DNA from: Ephemerocybe angulata
Taxonomy: Eukaryota; Basidiomycota; Agaricomycetes; Agaricales; Psathyrellaceae
DNA: 64,000 nt
Assembly (NCBI GenBank): GCA_013368325.1
Contig: JAACJK010000175.1
Coordinates: 186,001 to 250,000 of the forward strand
Direction of reading: 5' to 3'
Shown: positions 47,094 to 57,482 of the stretch, in pieces
Numbering within the stretch: the stretch's first letter is position 1
Layout of the letters: each line of letters opens with the position of its first letter
Translations under genes and position numbers: made by a program
The notes under the pieces: generated by a model
Told to the model about the DNA's origin: nothing
Databases searched by the model: none
The model's input: only the letters and a program-made list of their open reading frames with translations

Positions 47094-48856
47094 TTAGAAA
47101 CCCATACCCCGACATTCAGGAATTGGACCAGCTCCGGGTAAGATACTACTATCACTACCACTCAGAACTCCTCTCGCTGTACTAAGGGAGGACTTAGCAG
47201 TGATATCTTCAACAGGTTTGGCACCTTTGTTGTCCGTATCGCCGCTTGGGTAGGGGCGACCCGCATTGAGCTCGAGAGCCTGCTCTCTAGTTTGGGCCCC
47301 ACTTTCGGATCCAGCACCACCTTCCCCTCCACTTTCTTGAAGACTGCCTGTCCCTGAGCTACTGCCTTCGCGTGCATTGCCCTCGCCTACCCAACTGCCC
47401 CCTCTACCTCCACCGTTGCCCCCGGTGTAGTCGTCCGAACCCGAAGCACCTGAAGCGCACTCCCCCTTTGGACCAGGTGTCCTCCAACGGCGCGCCGCAT
47501 CCCTTTCTGCTTTCATCCGAGCGCGGAATGCCTCCGAGAAGTCCAGCTTGAATCCTTGCAAGAAAAGGGAGAGGTCCTTTACCCCACTTTGTTTGCCAGA
47601 AGGAGTGCGAGCTTCCGCCGTCCATTTAACAGTCCATCCGAAGGGTAATACGGGTTTGCATCCGCCGGGCACGGCTAATCGTGAGGAGTATTCCAGCTTT
47701 ATCGTGTCCTTTCCGGACTGCATCGGGCTTGTGAAGACAGCAAGGCCGCAACTCTCACTCTTCAAAGACCCGGTGATGATGTAGAGGGGTTGTTTTGCCC
47801 CAATGGTCCTCTGGATGTCCGTGTGACGATAGAATAGCTCCGCATTGTCGATTATGTGGTTGCGTAGCTCTTCGCAGTCATCTAGCATTTCTCTGTCCGC
47901 AGGGGATGTCAAAGCAAGAACAGCTCCATTAGGCTGGCCCTTGCAGTTAAATTCAAAACGCTCTATGTCTCGACTTGGACGAAGCATGAGCGACCTCGAC
48001 AACGCATTGCCCGAATGAAAACTCACTAGCGACCTGGGACAATTGTAGCGGAAGCACCCTCCGCAACGGTATCACCTCGACGCAGCGCCCCTTCGTGAGT
48101 TGTCGCCCGTTTCTCCGGGGGAGAATAACTAACCGCTCTGAAGGCGCTTTCTGTGGCTCGGATTGATACGACATCATCCCACAGATTGAACGCCTTCTTA
48201 AACCCCCCTTCAGGGCTGTACGTCCCGACGTCACCTAGGAGAACGCCTCTTTCCCCTGCAAACCGCCCATGACTTGCGGTTTCCCAGCACGCCAAGCCTT
48301 CCTTCGAGCTGAGCATTTTGTAGACGTACATGTCGGGCTTTTTCAGGCAATCCAAGTCGAGGGATTGTTTATCGAGTTCTTGGAGTAAAAGCTGCGATTA
48401 CTAACAAATGAGTTGACTCGTCACCATAAAACGTTGTGCAGGCAGGCATACCACGGAGATGTCTCCTTTGACTGAAATCGCAACATCAAAATCGGACATG
48501 GGCGTCAATGAAAAGTCCCGGGGTTTGGTGGTCTGCTCTGCTTGGTCTGTGGGTTCTTCATCGGGATTCCTCTTCGCCCCAGCCGATTGTGAACTTCGCT
48601 TTGAAAACCTCTTCAAGAATTGCAGCGTTTTACGGACAGGGCCCTCCTTCTTCGGCGGTTTCGACGCGGCCGGTGGAGTACCCTGAGGAGTGGAAGTGCC
48701 AAAGATAGGGTTATTCATCTGGACGTGGCCGTGAAAATGAGTTACTGGGGAGTTAACGTCGCGCCCCGCAGCCGCAGCCTCCATGTGGCTGATCAGAAAA
48801 TCATGGGGGTCAGGCATGATGCTTGTCCCTCCTGCATTGTCTCTTGAGGGGGCCAT
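47094..48856 (-). CDS. Fungus-specific protein of unknown function
   Basis: The start at 48856 (MAPSRDNAGGTSIMPDPHDF) encodes a short basic, disordered region, then DFDVAISVKGDISVVCLPAQ. A further exon reads LQELDKQSLDLDCLKKPDMY, VYKMLSSKEGLACWE, then GVLLGDVGTYSPEGGFKKAF and NLWDD. A long last exon carries SRDIERFEFNCKGQPNGAVL, ELFYRHTDIQRTIGAKQPLY, IITGSLKSESCGLAVFTSP and LPFGWTVKWTAEARTPSGKQ. It ends in a Gly/Ser/Glu-rich tail stopping at 47094. The order 'GDVGTYSPEGGFKKAFNLWDD ... IITGSLKS' is, from memory, a recurring pattern in uncharacterised Agaricomycete proteins, often in multiple copies. No signal peptide, membrane segment or catalytic motif is visible. Exon joins around 48420 and 48030 are approximate. 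Confidence 0.68.
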
Positions 48857-49163
48857 GCCGCGAATCTCAAGCCCGGGTAAATTTGCAGATGAGGTTTGGA
48901 GGTGACGTTGTTGAGGGGAAACAGGAAAGCTGTGAATCCGATAATCTCTGAAATAAGCGCCGGTTCGACCTGAATAGGGCAGGACTTACCACAGTCACGC
49001 TTTGACCCTACAACTATGCCTACAACGTGAGTAGAAAATAGTCAGGAGCAATCGAGTAGATTGGGCTCGTTCTGGATTTTTGTGGAGGCCCCAACAGTTC
49101 CTACCTGGTCCCTCCCGCTCCTCTGCACAGAACCCGAATCATCGAATTGACAAGAAATATATA
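48857..49163. other. Intergenic gap
   Basis: About 300 bp between the 3' end of VPS25 and the start of the unknown gene, both on minus. Nothing distinct seen. Confidence 0.45.
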
Positions 49164-49944
49164 TCATTTAGCGGGTGTAAAGAAACGTACACCCTCTCCA
49201 TCGGCTATGGCGATGATCTGAGCACGGTTAGATTTGGCCAGGATTGTTATCGCCTTCCGCAGCAATGGTAGCGGAATGTTTGTCAATGGTGAATTCACTG
49301 GAGGGTCGGTTATCTCATAGAACGTCATAATGGTGTTCATTTGCCCAGTGGTTGAAGCCTTGAAACGCGTCAGCCATATGGCAGGTCGACGAAAGTGAAG
49401 CGCACCCATTGATGCAAGACCTCCGCCCATTCCTCAGGCAACCGCCAATAGAGTAGTACGGAGCGGGTCTGCTTTGCAGGTTCGTACGTCGCGACGTTCT
49501 TGGCGACCATCCCGGCTAGTATGCTGGAAAGATGTGTTGGTGGCAGCCTTCCTAAGAGAAATGGTCAGTCATGGTTAAAGAGGCCAGTTGAATACCGGCA
49601 ACGCACGATTAATCCTGTCATTCCGAAGCACCTCATCCCAATCCCCGCCGGTCTCCGCATCTTCGACTCTCAGATAGAAGAGGTTCCTATGCCTCGCATA
49701 CGAGAGGATGAGCTTCGTCCATTGCTCGATTACGATGGCTTCAGTCGCTGGATTGGGTTGCTGTCTACAACGCGGATGGTTCGTTCAGCCAATTCCAACG
49801 TGCAGGTGGAAACCACGGACGTGAAGAAGGGTGGTGCAGAGTGTATCGAGGGGAGTAGAAACCCTAGTTATGTTCATTAACTTTGTTGCAAGCCTTAAGA
49901 ACCGAATCCCGACCTGTCGATGTTGTGTGAGTCGATAGCGCCAT
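49164..49944 (-). CDS. VPS25: ESCRT-II subunit Vps25
   Basis: Component of the ESCRT-II complex that sorts ubiquitinated membrane proteins into multivesicular bodies at endosomes. Five small exons join in phase. Exon 1, MALSTHTTST, ends at 49914; next come GFLLPSIHSAPPFFT and QQPNPATEAIVIEQWTKLIL, the family's PPFFT...QPN signature at the first winged helix. Then SYARHRNLFYLRVEDAE, RINRRLPPTHLSSILAGMVA, and SVLLYWRLPEEWAEVLHQW, which matches the W-R-x-P-E-E-W core. The second winged helix is QMNTIMTFYEITDP, IPLPLLRKAITILAKSNRAQ and IIAIADGEGVRFF, the conserved C-terminal ending. The stop is at 49164. The length (about 190 residues) fits the family. It is divergent to the CDF gene, with a shared 322-bp intergenic region. 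Confidence 0.92.
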
Positions 49945-50266
49945 GGTGGTGAGCATCAACTGGTATGGCCGAGGAGAGCGAATAGGGGTTCCGGTGTTCG
50001 CCGAGCGGAGATCAAGCTGAGTTTGTCGGAGAAGGAAACTGCCAGCACGACGGCTGTGGGCTCCTCGTCATCTCTCAGTCAACGCCGCCAACATCCTATC
50101 CACCGAGGCAGCATCGATCGCAGTTTTTCTCAAAATCTCTCAACCTCAATCCCCTAGGCGAACTTTGGGCGTCTATATTGATTTCAATCCCAGGACGATC
50201 CAAAACAGCGGTACCATCTAATTTACTCAAGGATCCATAGTTTCGGGTCGTTGCATCTTCGACGTA
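49945..50266. promoter_or_regulatory. Shared divergent promoter region (VPS25/CDF)
   Basis: 322 bp between two divergent start codons; both core promoters must lie here. No TATA box or known site stands out by eye. Confidence 0.5.
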
Positions 50267-52040
50267 ATGGCCAAGCCTGACGACAAACTTCATGAAGCCT
50301 CGTCGTCCACGACGACCACTATAGAAGCCGTACGTTTCTCCCAGCTCTGCCTCGACATACGCTGATAATCCTGACTTCTATCTACAGAGCACTTCTGGTG
50401 ACGGGGCAAACGCTGTACCACAGTTGGGCTACAATGATCCTGAAGTGCCGTCTTCATCATCTTCTGCAGTCTTCAAGGATCCATTCCAATTCCAAAATGG
50501 TCTTGTACCGGATGAGGATCTAGCTGGACTTCGCAATCGAAAGAAAGGAAAGCATGTCGAACAGTATCAGCGTAACCAGAATGATGTGTGTATTGGCCCT
50601 TGAGATGCGAACCTAAAGGTTGACTGACGGTGTTACGGCAGCTCATTAAATCCTTGCTAAAACCAATGGAAGAGCACACTGAAGATGCAAAGGCTGAGGA
50701 GGAGACTGCACGGCTACCAGTAAGCGTTTACAGCACTCCGCAGTGACCGGTTCTAACCAGTTTCGCAGGTCAAAATTGCGATCTATGCCAGTCTATACTG
50801 TAACTTCGTCCTTTGTGGCCTGCAGCGTAAGGAACTTCGGTTATCTCACGGAGACTTCCTCTAATCTCCGTCAACTTAGTTTATGCCGCCATCTCGTCTG
50901 GATCGCTATCTCTGCTTGCTACTGGTATTGATTCTGTATTTGACATTGGAAGCAACGTCCTGCTATGGTGGCTCCATCGCAAGGCAGTTGCATTGGACAC
51001 CAGTAAATGGCCCGTCGGAGGCGCGCGGCTAGAAACAATTGGAAACATCATCTATGGTACGCAGTCTGCTCTCTCTAAAGGTCCTTACCGTCCCATCTGA
51101 ACCCCACTTTCTAGGTTTTCTGTGAGTGTTCTTGTCGGCCATCTTTACCGCGCGACCTAACTAGTCCAAGAATGGGCACCGTCAACCTCATCGTTGTCGT
51201 TCAGTCTATCCAGGCTTTGCTCAAGAAAGAAGGCGACGAGCTTCAAAAGTTCCACCTGCCTTCCATCATTGTTGTGGCTATCTCCTTGGCCGTGAAGTTC
51301 GTCCTGTTCTTGTACTCTTTCTCGATTCGTAAACAATCGAGCCAAGTCCAAGTGCTCTGGGAGGATCATCGAAATGATCTTTTCATTAATGGATTTGGTA
51401 TTCTTATGTCCGCAGGTGGCAGTAAACTACGGTGGTGTTCGTGCGGTTTCCTTCTCAGCGTTAGATTAGTAGACTGACATAGTTTCAAAACAGGGTTGGA
51501 CCCAATGGGTGCTATCATGGTGAGTGCGAACCAGTGCTTCGCCTAGAATGAGAGGACTAAAGGTATCTTGTAGATTGGAGCTGGTATCATCATCTTGTGG
51601 ACGCACACCGTTTATGAACAGTTCGGGCTCCTAGCTGGACGATCAGCACCACACGAGTTCCTTCAACTCTTGATCTACAAGGCGGCCACATTTAGCGAAG
51701 ATATCTCAAAGTTGGATACCGTTCGCGCATACCATGTGAGTTGCTCAGCTTGCTTTGTTAACCTGGTATTAACACAACCCAGAGTGGACCGAACTACTTC
51801 GTTGAAATCGATATCGTCATGGACGCGGATACCCCGCTGTGGAAGGCTCATGACGTCAGCCAGCAGCTGCAGGACAAGATTGAAGTCCTGCCGAATGTTG
51901 AGCGAGCGTTCGTTCATGTTGACTACGAAACGACGCATTACCCGGTACGTCGACGAGTGGGGTCTCAGCACTGCGTCATCTTCTAATCTAGCACCACACT
52001 TCTCTAGGAGCATCGGAAAGCGCCGAAGCAGGCGTTTTAA
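50267..52040 (+). CDS. Cation diffusion facilitator, Mn-type
   Basis: A membrane antiporter exporting or sequestering divalent metal ions. The start at 50267 (MAKPDDKLHEASSSTTTT) opens a soluble N-terminus (STSGDGANAVPQLGYNDPEV, LIKSLLKPMEEHTEDAKAEE). Membrane part: KIAIYASLYCNFVLCGLQ | LYAAISSGSLSLLATGIDSVFD, then IGSNVLLWW; GTVNLIVVVQSIQALL; SIIVVAISLAVKFVLFLY; then VLWEDHRNDLFINGFGI, LRWWLDPMGAIM and IGAGIIILW. The metal site reads DSVFD in TM2 and DHRND in TM5. DxxxD at both positions is characteristic of the Mn-CDF group, whereas Zn-CDFs have HxxxD. The C-terminal domain (AYHSGPNYFVEIDIVMD, LPNVERAFVHVDYETTH) has the CDF ferredoxin-like fold pattern. The stop is at 52038-52040. Mn preference is inferred from the motif. 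Confidence 0.9.
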
Positions 52041-52829
52041 TAGCTATCGCTAAGTAGGATTGGAAAAGCGCTATCGCTTTCGCCTGCATGTCCTCGTGTC
52101 GGAATATACCTCGCAAATTTTCATAAATTCTAGGCACGACGCTGGCACCATCTTTCGGGTCTGGCTGTTTAAAGTTCTGGGTATCGGGCTCTCTCGTGCC
52201 TCGCCTAGACTTTGCTCGAGTGTGAGCCATACATAAGAGGGTAGCTGCGGCCCGCAAGCCACGTCCCGTCTCTCAGGTTGAATGCCTGAAGCAAAGGGTG
52301 CGCCCTAAATCCTTACACATAATACCTTACTTACAGATTAGGGCGTTCCTGCTCATCTTGAGATTCCAGACTCCAGCTCGGAAGTGCTTCCCTCCCGGGA
52401 CCGTGTCGGGCTCTTGTTCCACCCACATATGGCTTGCACGTCCCTCCGGCATTCTAAGGGCTGCCGCTTTGACATGAAATATCTAATTGCATGGAGCGTC
52501 GGTGGACGTAATCTTGCACGCTGGTCCGTTGATCCTGAGTCGGGCTGACCTTCCTCATTCGCGGAGAAGGTTAAACACCTCCCCAGCATGCATGCCCTCG
52601 ATGCTTCGCGTTGAATCCGGTCCTCGATCAACAAACATTTGTTCAATGGCTGCACATTCTTGCGTCCTACATATTCTTGAGGTAACCTGGATTTCGCCCC
52701 CGTCTTCGCGACGTTTCGTATGCTCTTTCTCTTTCACGTCTCTCGTTCACGCTCTTTTCGCTCTTTTCGCTTTCCTCTCCGCTTTACCGACCGACTTTTG
52801 ACGCGCCTAAGCAATCGCCATCGCCCGTA
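52041..52829. other. Intergenic region
   Basis: About 790 bp between two plus-strand genes. Small open frames only; pyrimidine-rich sequence near 52730-52790 precedes the next gene. Nothing further recognised. Confidence 0.45.
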
Positions 52830-54138
52830 ATGAACCTTTCCGATCCTTTTTATCAATTTCAACGTACGCTGTGCTCTCGACGCGGTGAAGCGCGACGCTG
52901 ACGTGAGGGTCACGCACAGTGACCTCCTCAATCTGTTCCTCAGTCGCTATCGCCTCAACAATATATCGCCTCTACGTCCGAAGAAGTAAATTCTGGGTCG
53001 ACGATGTACGTTTGGCGCGCTCCTGTTCTGACCTCGCCGCTTTCTTGCACGCATATTGAAACTTTCTATCACCCCAGGGTTGCGCCTTCTGCTCTATGCT
53101 CGCGTTGTGTGTCCAGATCATCGCAACGTTTACACCTCTCTGTATGGTCCCCTCCGTTCGATGGGCGCGTGTCCGAGCTGACCACCGACGCGCCTTATGC
53201 CTTTCTAGCACTGTCTACGGGTGTCGCTCGTTACTATCTCATGATCACCGCCTTCTATATCATCGTTTGGTGCGTGGTTTCGGTATCCTGTCACGCGTTT
53301 TTTCACTCTCTTCTGTTAGGACATCACGATTCTCTATCCTCTTCTCTGTCATACGCATCGACCCTAGTAAATTCCGCAAACGGGCGCTCCTGAGCGGGGC
53401 CTTCATGTTCTTTGTGGTCTGTGCGTTTCTTATAGCGCAGCTCTATTGGACATGCGAGCCTCAGCATGCATGGAAGAAGTGGAGAGTGCCACAATGCACA
53501 CTTTCGAAGCAGGTGGCCATCACCCAACTTGTCTGTGAGTGTCAAACGCGTCTCGAATCCTCAGAGTTGAAGCTGATTTCTGTATATTCCCAGTTGACAC
53601 CGTGGCGGATTTGGTCGTACTGATCGTTCCGCTGCAACTTCTTGTCGTGCTGCAGGATAAATGGCTACGGTCGAGGTTGATGATGATCTTCTCAACGTGC
53701 ATGATCACGACTGTTGTCTCGCTCGTTCACGCTATCGCCATTCTCACCCTAAAAGGCCCTGCAATTGTCATCGTTGCTCTAGTCGAGGTCAGATTTAATC
53801 TGTATCCCAGGCGAATCAAGTGCTGATTCGCGTATCGCCTACTGCAGAGCAGCATTTCACTAATTGTCTGCAACCTCCCGGTCATCGCGACTGCCCTCCT
53901 TAACCTCGGTGACCACTCTCCTCCGCGCCTTCAACCAAGTGGGAACAGCAGCAATTCCGCTGATGAACACCCCCAAATGTCGGTCAGATTTCTGACCCAC
54001 ACACCCTCCCAGACGTCCGCCTCCGTGCTGCTGACCGAACCACCCCTGGCATTGCGCCACGAGCGATCCTTGGGATTCTCCACGCGGCCGAGCAGCGTAA
54101 TGCTCAAACCTGATATGGACCATCCTCCTCGTATATGA
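52830..54138 (+). CDS. Rhodopsin-like 7TM integral membrane protein (fungal PTH11-like)
   Basis: Phase-checked exons give MNLSDPFYQFQ | LAIASTIYRLYVRRSKFWVDD | GCAFCSMLALCVQIIATFTP, then ARYYLMITAFYIIVW | TSRFSILFSVIRIDPSKFRK, then LSGAFMFFVVCAFLIAQLYW, CEPQHAWKK, FDTVADLVVLIVPLQLLVV, LRSRLMMIFSTCMITTVVSL and SSISLIVCNLPVIATAL. The pattern RLYxRxxxFWxDD ... SxLFSVxRIxP ... C-E-P-x-x-x-W ... IFSTC is the fungal 'rhodopsin domain' membrane protein type seen in PTH11-related receptors. No CFEM domain is present. The cytosolic C-tail (about 80 residues, Ser/Pro-rich) ends at 54136-54138. A role as a surface receptor is inferred from ascomycete PTH11; basidiomycete members are mostly uncharacterised. 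Confidence 0.8.
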
Positions 54139-54476
54139 CGTTCTTTCCTCCTTCTCTCTAGATTATGATTTCTTTCCTCCTCTCTCATGTTTCCGTGAAC
54201 GAAAAACGTATATGTAGCGCTATGACGAACTGTAACTGAATATGTGTTATCATTATTGTATGTAGTATACTCTACCACCAACTGTATCCACTCCTTGTCA
54301 ATGTATCATCCTTTGCGCGCACTGCGCGCGACACGCTCTCAGGGGGCTGACTAATCAAGGGCCACATCGCGACACGTCGTCCGTTCGCGCGCTCACTTGA
54401 CAGCAACTCCTCGGTCTCTTCCTCCCTAACACATTCCAAAAGGCTCAAGCAAGGCTCATTCGCCAGATTATTGGCA
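54139..54476. other. Intergenic gap
   Basis: About 340 bp upstream of STT3 on the same strand, AT-rich near 54215-54290. A likely terminator/promoter boundary, with no specific motif identified. Confidence 0.45.
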
Positions 54477-57330
54477 ATGCCGTCCTTGGCCTACCCAGTC
54501 CCAACGGACCTTTCTCCGGTGACGGTCAAGAATACGGCCTCCCTGTTCAGGATCATTACCCTTGCCTTGATTTCTGGAGCCGCTATTGCATCCCGCCTGT
54601 TCTCTATCATTAATTTTGAGAGTGTTATCCACGAATTGTGAGTCCTGTATGATTCTTGGGCCCATTAGTTGTGCTAACACACACCACAGCGATCCATGGT
54701 TTAACTAGTATGTGCAACGTTTGGTTCACGGGCGCGTATCTAATTCCACACGCGGTATAGTCGAGCAACACGGGTATTGGCGTCGAAGGGTTTCTATGTG
54801 AGTATCGCAAACGTGTATCAACTAGGCTCAAGCCCTGACGTTGCTTGCAGGAATTCTGGAACTGGTTTGACCCAACGGCATGGTACCCTCTCGGGCGAGT
54901 CGTCGGCGGAACCGTCTACCCAGGTTTAATGGCCACCAGCGGTGTCATCTACTACATTCTCCAAGCCCTGAACCTCCCCGTCGACATTCGCAACATCTGT
55001 GTGCTCCTCGCCCCCGGGTTCAGTGCCCTTACCGCTTGGGCAACATACATGTACGTCATTCCGCCCGTATGGCCCACGAGCGACTCGCACTAACGCCCGT
55101 GGTACCTCAGGTTCACCAAGGAGATGAAGAACGAGAGTGCCGGACTTCTCGCAGCGGCGTTCATTGGAATCGTCCCTGGATACATTTCGCGTTCCGTAGC
55201 TGGTTCCTACGACAATGAAGCCATCGCCATCTTCCTCCTCATGTTCACCTTCTACCTCTGGATCAAGGCCCTCAAGCAGGGAAGCGCCCTCTACGGAACC
55301 GCTGCAGCAGTGTTCTACTTCTACATGGTTGCCGCCTGGGGTGAGTCTATTCCCCTCACATGCCTGCTACGCGTCTAACAATAGCACAGGTGGATACGTC
55401 TTCATCACCAACATGATTCCAGTGCACGCCCTTGTCCTCATCCTCATGGGCCGCTTTTCGCACCGTCTCTACGTCGCCTACTGTTCGTGGTACGCTATTG
55501 GCACCCTCGCCAGTATGCAAGTGCCCTTCGTCGGATTCCAGCCCGTCAGCACCAGCGAACACATGGGTGCCCTGGGTGTCTTCGGTCTCCTCCAAATCGT
55601 TGCCTTCGCCGACCTCGTCCGCTCGCACGTCTCCTCGCAGAACTTCCAGAAGATCCTGCGATTTGGTCTCGTCGCGATTGGCGGTCTTGGTGCCTCGGCG
55701 TTCGTCGCCCTCACTTACTCTGGCAATATTGCACCATGGACTGGACGTTTCTACTCTCTCTGGGATACCGGATATGCCAAGAAGTGAGTCTTTCGCTATC
55801 CCATTATTCACTTCCTGGTGCTTATAAGAACTAGGTACATCCCCATTATTGCATCAGTTTCCGAGCATCAGCCTACCGCCTGGCCCTCTTTCTTCATGGA
55901 CCTTCAGATGCTTGTGTTCCTGTTCCCCGCCGGTGTCATCCTGTGCTTCCGCGAACTCCGCGACGAGCACCTCTTCGTCATCATCTACTCCGTCATGGCC
56001 AGCTACTTCGCCGGTGTCATGGTCCGTCTCATGCTGACCCTCACTCCGGTCGTCTGCGTCTCCTCCGCCATCGCGCTCTCCACCCTCCTCGAGACCTACA
56101 TCAACCCCGTCGAGCCAGACGCCGAGAGGGATGCCTCCGCCCCCACCGAGCCTCAGCAAGCCGCGAACGGCAGCTCTGCCCAGCCCGCTGCTGCCACACC
56201 CTCGAAGAAAGGCAAGAAGGCTGCTTCTGCTGCGCCCGCCGCGTCCTCTTCTGCGTTCAGCGAGCTCGTGGCTGCTTCCTCTGGCAAGAAGTCGTACTTC
56301 TCCTCGCCCCGGGGCATCTTCGGCATGGACACGCGCGTCATGGTCGTTCTCAACACGCTCTGGATGCTGAGCTTCTTTGTCTTCCATTGCACGTACGTGA
56401 CGTCGAGCGCGTACTCTTCGCCTTCGGTTGTGTTGGCGTCGCAGGCCCAGGACGGCTCGCAGCATATCATTGATGATTTCCGTGAGGCGTACTATTGGAT
56501 CAGGCAGAACACGCCTGAGGATGCGGTTGTGATGAGTTGGTGGGATTATGGGTACCAGATTGCGGGCATGGCGGATAGGCCGACGTTGGTCGATAACAAT
56601 ACTTGGAACAACAGTGCGTGATACTCAATCTCTTCTTCTTGGCTGGGTGCAAATGCTAACTTTGGTACCCCAGCCCATATTGCGACTGTCGGCAAAGCGA
56701 TGTCTTCCTCTGAGGAGAACGCGTACCCCATCCTCCGCAAGCACGACGTAGACTACGTCCTCGTCATCTTCGGCGGGCTCATCGGTTACTCCGGCGACGA
56801 TATCAACAAGTTCTTGTGGATGGTGCGGATTGCGCAGGGCGTGTGGCCGGACGAGATCCAGGAGAGCAACTACTTCACGCCGAGGGGAGAGTATAGGGTC
56901 GATGATGCTGCGAGTAAGACGATGAAGGACAGTTTGATGTACAAGATGTCGTATTATCGGTGCGTCTGTTTTTTTTACCCGTGTCTTGGGGTGGGTCCTA
57001 ATGTTGGGTTTTACAATGTAGCTTTGCGGATTTGTTCGGTGGGGGCCAAGCTATGGATCGCGTGCGTAACCAGCAAGCGCCGAAAAACATCGAACTCGAC
57101 TACCTCGGTAAGCTTTTCCCTAATCCACTTTCCCTATAGTTCCACATTTACTAACTGGTCCTGGGTAACCCACAGACGAAGCCTTCACATCCGAAAACTG
57201 GATCGTCCGGCTGTACCAGGTACGCAAGGAGGATATCCTCGGGCGCGACCTCAAGAGCGCGAACGCGTTCGAAAAGGGAAAGAAGAGGAAGAGGAGCAAG
57301 CCGCTGTCGAGAAGGAGGGCTATTGTTTGA
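54477..57330 (+). CDS. STT3: Oligosaccharyltransferase catalytic subunit Stt3
   Basis: Transfers the preassembled glycan from dolichol to Asn-X-Ser/Thr in the ER lumen. The start at 54477 gives [20 protein letters not shown]. Family hallmarks appear in order: [15 protein letters not shown] | [20 protein letters not shown] with the first acidic metal/substrate motif, [54 protein letters not shown], the SVSEHQP loop motif (about 55856), and a final soluble domain with [12 protein letters not shown] (WWDYG) and [19 protein letters not shown]. It ends in a basic tail ([18 protein letters not shown]) with the stop at 57328-57330. A Pro/Ala/Ser/Lys-rich insert of about 60 residues (about 56110-56310) interrupts the last membrane segments. 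The assignment is secure. Confidence 0.96.
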
Positions 57331-57482
57331 GCATATACATACATGCACTGACTGCCTGGTGTGTAATAGTAATTTATTCAATGGAGATCGTTGGATACAT
57401 GGCAAGGCGTAATTGAGCGTCGTGGGTCGTGAGGCATTCGTTCATTCTCAGGCAGAGTGGCAGAGAGGCAGGGTGTTTGGCG

